Assembly (NCBI RefSeq): GCF_030287405.1
Contig: NZ_JASVVV010000008.1
Location: forward strand, 62,001-126,000
Reading direction: 5' to 3'
Length of the DNA stretch: 64,000 nucleotides
From: Halalkalicoccus sp. NIPERK01
GTDB taxonomy: Archaea > Halobacteriota > Halobacteria > Halobacteriales > Halalkalicoccaceae
The notes below the pieces were generated by a model. It made no database searches. It saw only the letters and a list, made by a program, of their open reading frames with translations, and was not told the origin of the DNA. Made by a program: the position numbers and the translations under genes. Positions 53,735 to 61,868 of the stretch are shown here, piece after piece (the stretch's first letter is position 1; every line of letters begins with the position of its first letter).

Positions 53735-54273
53735 TCACGCCGATCGAGGCGACGCTGCTGGCGTTCGTCCTGGCGACGGCGCTGGCGACGGCGCTGTTCT
53801 GCGACGTGCTCTCGTCGATCATCGTCTTCGCCGCCTACAGCCTGGGGATGGCGCTCGTCTACACCTACCTCCTCGCGCCCGACGTGGCGCTCACCGAGGC
53901 GGCGATCGGCGCGGGCGTGACGACGATCCTCCTCCTGTTGACGATCGCCAAGACGGTGCGCCCGCCGACGGACGCGCTGTTCGAGTCGGTACACGTCCCC
54001 GGCGCCGTCGTTATGGGGGCGTTCGCGCTCGTCCTCGGGGCGGCGGTCCTGCCCGCGATGCCCGCGATCGGTGCGGAGAGCGCGCCGGTGTGGGCGAACC
54101 CCGAGGTCACCCAGTACTACCTCGAGAACACCTACGCCGAGACCGGCGTTCAGAACTCCGTCGCGGCGGTGCTGGCCGCCTACCGGGGGTTCGATACGTT
54201 CGGCGAGGCGGTCGTCGTCTTCGGGGCCGCCGTCGCCGTCCTGTTGGTCCTCGACCGGGAGGTGTTCGCGTGA
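53731..54273 (+). CDS. mnhB1: Mrp/Mnh antiporter subunit B-type (MbhD/E-like, DUF4040)
   Basis: 180 residues: AFCD-like hydrophobic helices, then DVALTEAAIGAGVTTILLLL, the DUF4040/MbhD signature, and a C-terminal segment like MbhE. In bacterial Mrp this corresponds to the C-terminal part of subunit A. It is normally followed directly by the B subunit, but here 55 extra bases intervene. Confidence 0.85.
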   Translation: MITPIEATLLAFVLATALATALFCDVLSSIIVFAAYSLGMALVYTYLLAPDVALTEAAIGAGVTTILLLLTIAKTVRPPTDALFESVHVPGAVVMGAFALVLGAAVLPAMPAIGAESAPVWANPEVTQYYLENTYAETGVQNSVAAVLAAYRGFDTFGEAVVVFGAAVAVLLVLDREVFA

Positions 54274-54328
54274 GTTCACTCGCGGCGAAGCCGCTCCCTA
54301 CTCACACTCGCCACCGGAGGTGGCTCGC

Positions 54329-54835
54329 GTGAGTAGCGACGACTCCTACGTCGAGAGCCAGGTGATCATGACGACGGTGAAGGTCGTCACGCCGTTCGTC
54401 CTGACCTACGGCCTCTTTATCACGTTCCACGGGGCCGACGCGCCCGGCGGGGGCTTTCAGGGCGGGGCGGTCATCGGGACGGTGGTCCTCATGATCGCCT
54501 TCGCGTTCGGGATCGAACCCACCCGCGAGTGGCTCAGCAACGCCGCGGTCGTCGGGCTGATCGCCGGCGGCGTCGTCGCGTTCGGGGCGATCGGGCTGGC
54601 GTCGATGGCGCTCGGCGGTGCCTTCCTCCAGTACGACCTGCTGCCGATCCACCACCCGGTTCGCTACGGCATCGAGGGCGTCGAGATCCTCGGGATCGCC
54701 GCGATCGTCTCGGGGACCGTGATCGGGCTGTTCTTCGTCACGGCCGCCGGCTTCACCGCCGAGACGCTCGCGCGACCCGAGCGCTCGCGGGTCGGGACGG
54801 ACCAGCAACGGGGCGAGACGGGGGGCGAGGAGTGA
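54329..54835 (+). CDS. mnhB2: Mrp/Mnh antiporter subunit B
   Basis: 168 residues with four membrane helices; VTPFVLTYGLFITFHGADAP followed by GGGFQGGAVIG is the MnhB/MrpB signature. The start is GTG at 54329, with a GGAGGTGG site. The gene overlaps mnhC by one base. A ten-base direct repeat flanks the extra 55 bases before this gene (see findings). Confidence 0.9.
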   Translation: MSSDDSYVESQVIMTTVKVVTPFVLTYGLFITFHGADAPGGGFQGGAVIGTVVLMIAFAFGIEPTREWLSNAAVVGLIAGGVVAFGAIGLASMALGGAFLQYDLLPIHHPVRYGIEGVEILGIAAIVSGTVIGLFFVTAAGFTAETLARPERSRVGTDQQRGETGGEE

Positions 54836-55206
54836 TGCTCGAACTGCTCGCCACCCGATACGCCTACGTCGTCTTCATCGTCCTGCTGTCGGTGGGGCTG
54901 TACATGGTGATCGCGAGTCAGAACCTCGTGAAGAAGGTCATCGGGGTCAACCTCTTTCAGACCGCGATCTTCCTGTTTTTCGTCGCCGCGGCCTACGTCG
55001 AGGGTGGCTCCGCACCGGTGGTGCCGAAGGACCCCGCGGGCCCGACCGGGCTGCTGGTCAGCCCGCTGCCCCACGTGATCGTGCTGACCGCCATCGTCGT
55101 CGGGGTCGCGCTCACCGCCGTCGGGTTGGCGCTCATCATCCGGATCTACACCGAGTACGGCACGCTCCGCGAGGACGTTCTCCGGGAGGTGCGTGCGGAT
55201 GATTGA
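54835..55206 (+). CDS. mnhC: Mrp/Mnh antiporter subunit C
   Basis: This 123-residue NuoK-like protein has three membrane helices: VVFIVLLSVGLYMVIASQNL, VIGVNLFQTAIFLFFVAAAY, and HVIVLTAIVVGVALTAVGLA. It overlaps the next gene by 8 bases. Confidence 0.93.
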   Translation: MLELLATRYAYVVFIVLLSVGLYMVIASQNLVKKVIGVNLFQTAIFLFFVAAAYVEGGSAPVVPKDPAGPTGLLVSPLPHVIVLTAIVVGVALTAVGLALIIRIYTEYGTLREDVLREVRADD

Positions 55207-56725
55207 GGGCGTCCCCGCCCTGCTGGTCGTCGTCCCGATCCTCGCGGCGACCCTGCCGCTCTTCCTCGGGGTGCGCTACGACCGGGCGGGCTGGTCGATC
55301 GGCGCGCTGACGACGACGGCGCTGTTCGCGCTGGCGCTGTGGCTCGCCGTCGGCGTCTACACGGGCGGGACGGTGATCCACCAGCTCGGCGGCTTCCCCC
55401 GCCCGATCGGGATCGAACTCGTCGCCGACCGGCTCTCGGCGCTCGTGGTCGTGCTCGTGGCCGGAATTTCGGCCGGCGTCCTCGCGTACACCCGCCGGGG
55501 CGGCCCACGGGGCAACAGCTTCTACAGCGCCTACCTCCTGCTCGTGGGCGGGCTGCTCGGCCTCTCGCTGACGGGCGACGTCTTCAACATGTTCGTCTTC
55601 CTCGAGATCACGGGGCTGACGACGTACGCGCTGATCGCCAAGGGGAACTCGGGAGAGTCGGCCGTCGCCGCGCTCAAGTACCTCATCATCGGGACCGTCG
55701 GGGCCTCGCTGTACCTGATCGGCGTGGGCTTTCTCTTCCTCGCGACGGGCACCCTGAACATGATCGATCTGGCGACGGCGATCCCCGCCGCCGAGGGCGG
55801 GTACGCGAACCCGCTGGTCCTCGCGGCGTTCGCGTTCGTCTTCGTCGGCTTCGCGATCAAGGTCGCGCTCTTTCCCCTCCATACGTGGCAGCCCGACGCC
55901 TACCAGCGCGCGCCCGACGGCGTGACGCCGATGATCTCGGCGCTCGTCTCGACCGTCTCGGCGTACGCGCTGTTCCGGCTGCTCTACACCGTGTTCACCG
56001 TCGAGTTCCTCGTGGCGACCCCCTACGTCACCGAGATCGTCGTCGCGTTCGGCTCGGTCAGCGTGCTCGCGGGGACCACCCTCGCGGTGATCCAGACGGA
56101 GATCAAGCGAACGCTCGCGTACTCGTCGGTCTCGCAGTTCGGCCTCGTGGTGCTGGCGTACGGGCTCGCGAACGAGACGGCGCTGATCGGCGCGATCGTC
56201 CACCTGCTGGGTCACGCGATCATGAAGGGCGGGCTGTTTCTCGCCTTCGGCGTCGTCGCCGCCAAAACGGGCGCCCGAACCGTCGACGAGTACGCCGGCC
56301 TCGCCGACCGCGCCCCGGTCGCGGCGGGCACGTTCGCGGTGCTCGGCCTCGCGCTGGTCGGCGTCCCGCCGTCGATCGGCTTCGTCGGAAAGTGGTTCAT
56401 CGCCGTCGGCGCGGTCGAGGCGGGGATCTGGCCCGTCGCGGGCGTGGTCTTCCTGAGCACGATGCTGACGCTCGCGTACGTCGCACGCCTGTTGGAGAAG
56501 ATGTACTTCACGCCCTCGCCCGCGCGGGGCGCGTACACGCCCGAGAGCCCGCTCGCGACCGACGGGGGCGGGGACGACACGGCCGATCCGGCCCCGAACG
56601 CGGTCTCCGCGGGGATGCTCGGCGTGGCGGTGCTCGCGGCGCTGCTGGCCGTCGCGCTCGGCTTCGCCGGGGGCGTCTTCCAGTCGATGCTCGGTCCGTT
56701 CGTAGAGGTGGTTCTCAATGGTTGA
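55199..56725 (+). CDS. mnhD1: Mrp/Mnh antiporter subunit D-type (first copy)
   Basis: 508 residues with about 14 helices. Proton-conducting core: FLEITGLTTYALIAKGNSGE and ALKYLIIGTVGASLY, then ALFPLHTWQPDAYQRAPDGV. It is homologous to NuoN/NuoM. I chose the ATG at 55199. It overlaps the second D-type gene by 8 bases. Confidence 0.93.
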   Translation: MIEGVPALLVVVPILAATLPLFLGVRYDRAGWSIGALTTTALFALALWLAVGVYTGGTVIHQLGGFPRPIGIELVADRLSALVVVLVAGISAGVLAYTRRGGPRGNSFYSAYLLLVGGLLGLSLTGDVFNMFVFLEITGLTTYALIAKGNSGESAVAALKYLIIGTVGASLYLIGVGFLFLATGTLNMIDLATAIPAAEGGYANPLVLAAFAFVFVGFAIKVALFPLHTWQPDAYQRAPDGVTPMISALVSTVSAYALFRLLYTVFTVEFLVATPYVTEIVVAFGSVSVLAGTTLAVIQTEIKRTLAYSSVSQFGLVVLAYGLANETALIGAIVHLLGHAIMKGGLFLAFGVVAAKTGARTVDEYAGLADRAPVAAGTFAVLGLALVGVPPSIGFVGKWFIAVGAVEAGIWPVAGVVFLSTMLTLAYVARLLEKMYFTPSPARGAYTPESPLATDGGGDDTADPAPNAVSAGMLGVAVLAALLAVALGFAGGVFQSMLGPFVEVVLNG

Positions 56726-58508
56726 CGTAGCTAGCATCAGACCGCTCGCGGCCGTCCTCGTCTCGTTTCTCGCGGCGGGGGCGATCGTCGCGTCGTATCG
56801 CTACCCCAACGTCCGAGATGGCTGGTCGGTGATCGCCGCGCTGGCGAAGTTCGGGATCGTCGCCAGCATGCTTCCCGGCGTGATGGACGGGCGGATCTAC
56901 GTCTGGAGCCTCGGGACGTTCGTCCCCGGCGTCGAGTTCGCGCTCAGAGCAGATCCCTTGGGAATGTTCTTCGCCCTGCTCGCGTCGTTCCTCTGGATCT
57001 TCACCGCCTTCTACGCGACGGGCTACATGCGCGGGCTCGACGAGCCCAATCAAACGAGGTTCTTCGCCGCGTTCGCGATGAGCCTCTCGACCGCGCTCGG
57101 CATCGCCTTCGCGCAAAACCTCGTGACGATCTTCGTCTTCTACGAACTGCTGTCGATCGCGACCTACCCGCTGGTCGCGCACGACGAGGACGCGGAGGCC
57201 CGCATCGCCGGCCGGAAGTACCTCGCGTACACCTTCTTCGGCGGCGGCGTGTTCGTGCTCGCGGGCACGGTGCTGGTCTTTCAGATGGCCGGCACCGTCG
57301 ACTTCGCGGCGGGCGGCATCCCCGCACTGGCCGAAGCCGCGAGCGCGGACCCGTGGTTCGCCCGCCTCGCGTTCGGCCTGCTGGTCGCCGGCTTCGGCGT
57401 GAAGGCGGCGCTCATGCCGATCCACTCGTGGCTCGCCGACGCGATGGTCGCGCCGACGCCCGTCTCGGGGCTGTTGCACGCGGTGGCGGTCGTCAAAAGC
57501 GGCGCGTTCGGCATCGCGCGCGTGATCCTCGACGTCTACGGGCCCGACGTCGTCGCGGACCTCGGGGTCCACATCCCGCTTGCGATCGTCGCCGCGTTCA
57601 CGCTCACGGCGGCCTCGATCATCGCGCTGCGAAAAGATCACTTGAAACGCCGGCTCGCCTACTCGACGACCGCACAGCTCTCGTACATCGTGCTGGGGCT
57701 CTCGATGCTCCACCCGTACGCGATCCTCGGCGGGCTGTTTCACATCCCGGCCCACGCGTTCGGGAAGCTCACCCTCTTCTTCTGCGCGGGGGCGATCCAC
57801 GTCGAGACCCACACCGACTACATCAGCGAGATGGCCGGCATCGGCAAGCGGATGCCGTTCACGATGGCCGCCTTCACCGTGGGCGCGGCCGGGATGGCCG
57901 GCATCCCGCTGATCGCGGGCTTCGTCAGCAAGTACTACATGCTGATCGGGGGGCTCGGCGCCGGGGGCATCGGCGTGATCGGCGCCGAGGGCGCGACGAT
58001 GAGCCCGCTGATGGGGACGATATTCTCGGGCTCGCTGATCCTGAGCGGCCTCCTGAACATCGCGTACTTCTGGCCGATCGTCTACACCGCCTACTTCGAG
58101 AGCGAGAACCGCCACGACGCCAAGCCCCTCCTCGAGTTCCCGATGGGCGGGAAACCCGAGTCCTACGGCGTCACGGTGGGGCGGTTGACCGACGGGGGTG
58201 AGCGGATCGAGGACCCCGAACACGAAAACGGCTACGCTGTCGATCGGTTCCCGAGTGATCACGCGGCGGAGGACCACGAACCCGACGAGCACGACGAGCA
58301 CGACGACCACACGGACCACGGCGGCGGGCCGCCCGCCGAGGGCTGGGAGCGCCGGACGCCCTGGACGGAAAGCACCTGGCTGATGCTGGCCCCCATCGCC
58401 GTCATCGCGACCGGCGCGGTCGTCCTCGGGGTCGTTCCGGGGTACGCGGTGTTCTTCGAACTGGCCGGCTACATCGTCGAGGAGGTCACCGGGGTGGTGG
58501 TGCCATGA
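56718..58508 (+). CDS. mnhD2: Mrp/Mnh antiporter subunit D-type (second copy)
   Basis: 596 residues with about 14 helices: FYELLSIATYPLVAHDEDAE, KAALMPIHSWLADAMVAPTP and HIPAHAFGKLTLFFCAGA. A His/Asp-rich polar loop (about 495-540, with repeated DEHDEHDDH) precedes the last helices; it may bind metal or be a flexible linker. It is a paralogue of the neighbouring D-type proteins. Confidence 0.93.
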   Translation: MVDVASIRPLAAVLVSFLAAGAIVASYRYPNVRDGWSVIAALAKFGIVASMLPGVMDGRIYVWSLGTFVPGVEFALRADPLGMFFALLASFLWIFTAFYATGYMRGLDEPNQTRFFAAFAMSLSTALGIAFAQNLVTIFVFYELLSIATYPLVAHDEDAEARIAGRKYLAYTFFGGGVFVLAGTVLVFQMAGTVDFAAGGIPALAEAASADPWFARLAFGLLVAGFGVKAALMPIHSWLADAMVAPTPVSGLLHAVAVVKSGAFGIARVILDVYGPDVVADLGVHIPLAIVAAFTLTAASIIALRKDHLKRRLAYSTTAQLSYIVLGLSMLHPYAILGGLFHIPAHAFGKLTLFFCAGAIHVETHTDYISEMAGIGKRMPFTMAAFTVGAAGMAGIPLIAGFVSKYYMLIGGLGAGGIGVIGAEGATMSPLMGTIFSGSLILSGLLNIAYFWPIVYTAYFESENRHDAKPLLEFPMGGKPESYGVTVGRLTDGGERIEDPEHENGYAVDRFPSDHAAEDHEPDEHDEHDDHTDHGGGPPAEGWERRTPWTESTWLMLAPIAVIATGAVVLGVVPGYAVFFELAGYIVEEVTGVVVP

Positions 58509-60337
58509 GCCCCGTCGACCTGCTCACGAGCGTCCCGCCCGTGGTTCCGATCGTTCTGGCGGCCCTCGTCGTGGCGGTCGTCCCCCGTACGGCGGGCTAC
58601 GCCGTCGGCGCGCTCGCGACGATCTACCTGTTCGCCGTCTCGCTGCTCACGCCGCCCGGGGAGTACCTCTCGGTGCTCTTTTTGGGCTTCGACGCCCAGC
58701 TGTTCGTCGCCGACGACTTCTCCCGGCTGCTGGGACTGGGCTTCGGCTTCCTGGGGACCGCCGCGGTGGCGTACGCCGCCTCGAGCGACCTCCCGCGGAC
58801 GACGCTGGCGTTCGTCCTCTCGTACATCGCCTCGGTGGCGGGCGTGATCTTCGCGGGCGACTGGCTCACCCTCCTCTTTTTCTGGGAGCTGATGGCCGTC
58901 ACGAGTACGGTCGTCGTCTGGGCCTACGGCGGCGACGCCGTCCGGGCGGGCTTCCGGTACGCCATCGCACACGGCACCGGGGGCGTGCTGTTGATCTGGG
59001 CGGTCGCCTGGCACTACGTCGAGACGGGCAGTCTCGCGCTCGAGGGTGGCATCGCCCCCGGCGCGCCCGCGTTGCTCGCGGTTCTCGGGATCGGCATCAA
59101 CTGTGCCTTCATCGGGCTGCACACCTGGCTGCCCGACACCTACAAGCGCCCCCACATCGCCGCCTCGGTGTTCCTCTCGGTGTTCACCACGAAGAGTTCG
59201 GCGTACGTCCTCTATCAGGCGTTCCCCGACGGCCACCTCTACATCGCCTACATGGGCGGGCTGATGGCAGTCTACGGCGCGACCTTCGCGCTGCTCCAAC
59301 ACGACATGCGCGCGCTGCTGTCCTACCACATCCAGGCCCAGCTGGGCTACATCGTCGCGGGAATCGGGATCGGCAGCGCCATCGGGATCGCCGGCGCGAT
59401 GGCCCACCTGTTCAACAACGTCCTGTTCAAGGCGCTGCTGTTCATGGCCGTCGGCGTCATCATCTATCGAACGGGAGAGGAGGACCTCTACGAACTGGGC
59501 GGGCTGTGGCGCGAGATGCCACTGACGGCGCTCGGCTACCTGTTCGGGGCGCTCTCGATCACGGCGATCCCGGGCTTCAACGGGTTCATCAGCAAGGGGA
59601 TGATCCTCGACGCCGCCGATCCGCACTACTACGGCGCGCCCGAGTACGAGGCGCTGTACTGGCTGCTCATGGCCGGGGCGGTCGGCACCCTGCTGTCGTT
59701 CATCAAACTGGGCTACTACGCCTTCCTCCACGGGCCGGCGACGACCGACGTGAGGGACGCCAAACCCGGCCAGACGGTGGGGATGCTCTCGGTCGGTCTC
59801 GTCTGTCTCGGGGTCGGGGTCTTCTGGCCGGCGTTCGTCGACATCCTGCCGTTCTCGTCGGGGCTCGATCTGCACCCCTACAGTCCGGGCCACCTGACCG
59901 ACTCCGCGTTGCTGGTGGCCGTCTCGGTGGTCGGCTTCGCGATCATCAGAAAACCCCTCTCGGCGCTCGGACACGTCCCCGACGTCGACCGGGTCCTCAA
60001 CCCGCTGGTCTTCTACACCGGCCGGGTGAGCGTGCTCGCGATCACGGGGGCGTTCGCCGCGGTCGATCGAGTAGGGGTGGCGTTCGTCCGCGGGTGCTAC
60101 TGGGTCGGCAACAACCCCGTGCTGGCGGTCGGGCGCGTCACCCGGCGGCTCCCGGCGTGGCTCGTCGGCGAACGAAGCCCCGCCAACGGGGGTTCGAGGG
60201 CGTCCTCGGACCGCCGATTCGACGGCGGCGAGGGCGTCGAACCCTCGCGGCTCTACCTGCGAACGACCATCGGCGGGACGATCATGCTGATCGTGCTGGC
60301 GCTCACGGTCGTGCTGTTCGTGCTGGTCTTCCTCTAG
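58505..60337 (+). CDS. mnhD3: Mrp/Mnh antiporter subunit D-type (third copy)
   Basis: 610 residues: FFWELMAVTSTVVVWAYGGD, FIGLHTWLPDTYKRPHIAAS and HLFNNVLFKALLFMAVGVII. It is the last gene of the antiporter run and ends in an extra C-terminal helix. Three D-type subunits in a row is the known haloarchaeal layout. After the stop, 60338-60500 holds no gene that I can see apart from a promoter. Confidence 0.93.
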   Translation: MSPVDLLTSVPPVVPIVLAALVVAVVPRTAGYAVGALATIYLFAVSLLTPPGEYLSVLFLGFDAQLFVADDFSRLLGLGFGFLGTAAVAYAASSDLPRTTLAFVLSYIASVAGVIFAGDWLTLLFFWELMAVTSTVVVWAYGGDAVRAGFRYAIAHGTGGVLLIWAVAWHYVETGSLALEGGIAPGAPALLAVLGIGINCAFIGLHTWLPDTYKRPHIAASVFLSVFTTKSSAYVLYQAFPDGHLYIAYMGGLMAVYGATFALLQHDMRALLSYHIQAQLGYIVAGIGIGSAIGIAGAMAHLFNNVLFKALLFMAVGVIIYRTGEEDLYELGGLWREMPLTALGYLFGALSITAIPGFNGFISKGMILDAADPHYYGAPEYEALYWLLMAGAVGTLLSFIKLGYYAFLHGPATTDVRDAKPGQTVGMLSVGLVCLGVGVFWPAFVDILPFSSGLDLHPYSPGHLTDSALLVAVSVVGFAIIRKPLSALGHVPDVDRVLNPLVFYTGRVSVLAITGAFAAVDRVGVAFVRGCYWVGNNPVLAVGRVTRRLPAWLVGERSPANGGSRASSDRRFDGGEGVEPSRLYLRTTIGGTIMLIVLALTVVLFVLVFL

Positions 60338-60469
60338 AGCCTCTTTGTTCTCGGGTTTCCTCGCTCCTGTTAGTCGCTCGCCCACCTCTCCTCGAAAAAG
60401 ACCGACACGGCTCCGCCGCGCCAATCCGTTTCCCGCAACTGGCCGCCCCCCACTACCGCTTCCCGGCGC

Positions 60470-60475
60470 TTTATC
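60470..60475 (+). promoter_or_regulatory. promoter of the MaoC-like gene
   Basis: TTTATC, centred about 28 bases before the ATG at 60501; leaderless transcript expected. Confidence 0.55.
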
Positions 60476-60500
60476 CTTCACCGGATCGACAGTGGGTCCA

Positions 60501-60887
60501 ATGCCAACGGAGCCACCCGCCGAGGGCGACACCCACACCCACGAGCGCACGTTCACCCCCGAGGACGTCCGGCGCTTCGGGGAGCTATCGGGCGACACCC
60601 AGCCCATCCACACCGATCCCGACGAGGAGGGGCGGCTGGTCGTTCAAGGGCTGCTGACGGCGACCATACCTACAAAAATCGGCGGCGACCTGGAGTTCCT
60701 CGCGCGGACGATGGAGTACGACTTCCGGCGGCCGGTCTACACGGGCGAGCGGATCACCTGCGAGTGGACGACCGAGTCGGTCGAAGAGCGCGAGGACCGC
60801 TACGAGGCGAGCGGGACGGCGGTCTGTCGCAACGAGGAGGGTACGATGGTGATGTCCGGGTACTTCGAGGGGCTGGTCTGGAAGTAG
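60501..60887 (+). CDS. MaoC-like (hot dog fold) dehydratase
   Basis: 128 residues: [20 protein letters not shown] with the catalytic Asp and His, then [16 protein letters not shown]. It is probably a hydratase or dehydratase of acyl thioesters. No partner gene is adjacent. The ATG at 60501 fits the TATA spacing. Confidence 0.85.
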   Translation: MPTEPPAEGDTHTHERTFTPEDVRRFGELSGDTQPIHTDPDEEGRLVVQGLLTATIPTKIGGDLEFLARTMEYDFRRPVYTGERITCEWTTESVEEREDRYEASGTAVCRNEEGTMVMSGYFEGLVWK

Positions 60888-60905
60888 GCGGGACGGATCG
60901 GCAGG

Positions 60906-60911
60906 TTTTAC
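60906..60911 (+). promoter_or_regulatory. hpt promoter
   Basis: TTTTAC, centred 26 bases before the ATG at 60934; leaderless transcript expected. Confidence 0.55.
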
Positions 60912-60933
60912 TGGCGGATCGAGTAGATACGAC

Positions 60934-61503
60934 ATGGATCAGTTGCGCCGGTCGCTGCAGGAGGCGCCGATCATCGAGAAGGACGGCTACCACTACTTCG
61001 TCCACCCGATCAGCGACGGGGTGCCGATGCTCGAACCGAGCCTCCTGCGCGAGATCGTCATCAGGATCATCCGCAAGGCGAGCCTCGAGGACGTCGACAA
61101 GATCGTCACGCCCGCGGCGATGGGCATCCACATCTCGACGGCCGTCTCGCTGATGACCGACATTCCCCTCGTCGTGATCCGCAAGCGCCAGTACGGCCTC
61201 GAGGGGGAGGTCGCGCTCTTCCAGGAGACCGGCTACTCGGAGAACCAGATGTACATCAACGACGTGGAGGCGGGCGACCGCGTCCTCGTCCTCGACGACG
61301 TGCTCAGCACGGGCGGCACCCTCAAGGCGATCACCGAGGCGCTCGAGGAGATCGGCGCGGAGGTCGAGGACGTCGTCGCGGTGATCAAGAAGGTCGGCGG
61401 CGAGAACAGACTGGACGACTCCCCGTACTCGGTCAAGACCCTGATCAACGTCGACGTCGTCGACGGCGAGGTGTGCGTCGTCGACGGGACCGGCGACGAC
61501 TGA
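60934..61503 (+). CDS. hpt: hypoxanthine/guanine (or adenine) phosphoribosyltransferase
   Basis: This 189-residue archaeal HGPRT-like protein has the PRPP-binding loop [17 protein letters not shown], and [14 protein letters not shown] for the pyrophosphate site. It salvages purine bases. The exact base preference of haloarchaeal Hpt is not settled by sequence; the family is close to adenine PRTases. Confidence 0.92.
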   Translation: MDQLRRSLQEAPIIEKDGYHYFVHPISDGVPMLEPSLLREIVIRIIRKASLEDVDKIVTPAAMGIHISTAVSLMTDIPLVVIRKRQYGLEGEVALFQETGYSENQMYINDVEAGDRVLVLDDVLSTGGTLKAITEALEEIGAEVEDVVAVIKKVGGENRLDDSPYSVKTLINVDVVDGEVCVVDGTGDD

Positions 61504-61868
61504 TCCGCGTGCCCGAAAGCCCGCGATCCGACGGGTTCGGTTTCGTCTCGATCCGAGTTCCCGCACCACCCCGTTCCGGGCGACCGGCACCGCCACGCCG
61601 CGACCGAACCACCACGTTTCGAGGGCTGGAGAGCGTCCCACGCCCGGGGACGTCACCGAGTATTTAAAACGGGACCGCCGAGGGGCGTTCGCGATATACG
61701 ATATGAATGAAGAGAAGCGATCGATTCGGTTCGTTTGTCCACGCTCGTCGCGCTTCTACTCGTATACCCGGATTTTTCTACGCCAGAGGACGGGTCGAAA
61801 CGGACGCAAATGTTGCATATAACGAAAAATCGACACACATATACGTGTATAATTTAAATAAAAACAGT
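61504..61868. other. 365-base intergenic region with AT-rich stretch
   Basis: I see no gene. A strong, nearly symmetrical TATTTAAAAC at 61661-61670 could drive a transcript with a leader of about 175 bases. A 39-codon reading frame (61703-61822) is Arg/Ser-rich and unlike local proteins, so I do not call it. The last 60 bases are AT-rich and hold a second TATA-like CATATAC (61838-61844). Confidence 0.5.
61838..61844 (+). promoter_or_regulatory. promoter of the peptide ABC transporter operon
   Basis: CATATAC, centred about 28 bases before the ATG at 61869; TATTTAAAAC at 61661 is a second candidate. Confidence 0.45.

Noticed and set aside
54270-54332. 20-codon frame between mnhB1 and mnhB2
   Set aside because: It arises from the inserted bases and starts inside the mnhB1 stop codon; no sign of selection on the peptide.
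61703-61822. 39-codon frame in the leader of the peptide-binding protein gene
   Set aside because: Arg/Ser-rich and basic, unlike haloarchaeal proteins, with no ribosome site; likely chance, though a regulatory leader peptide cannot be excluded.
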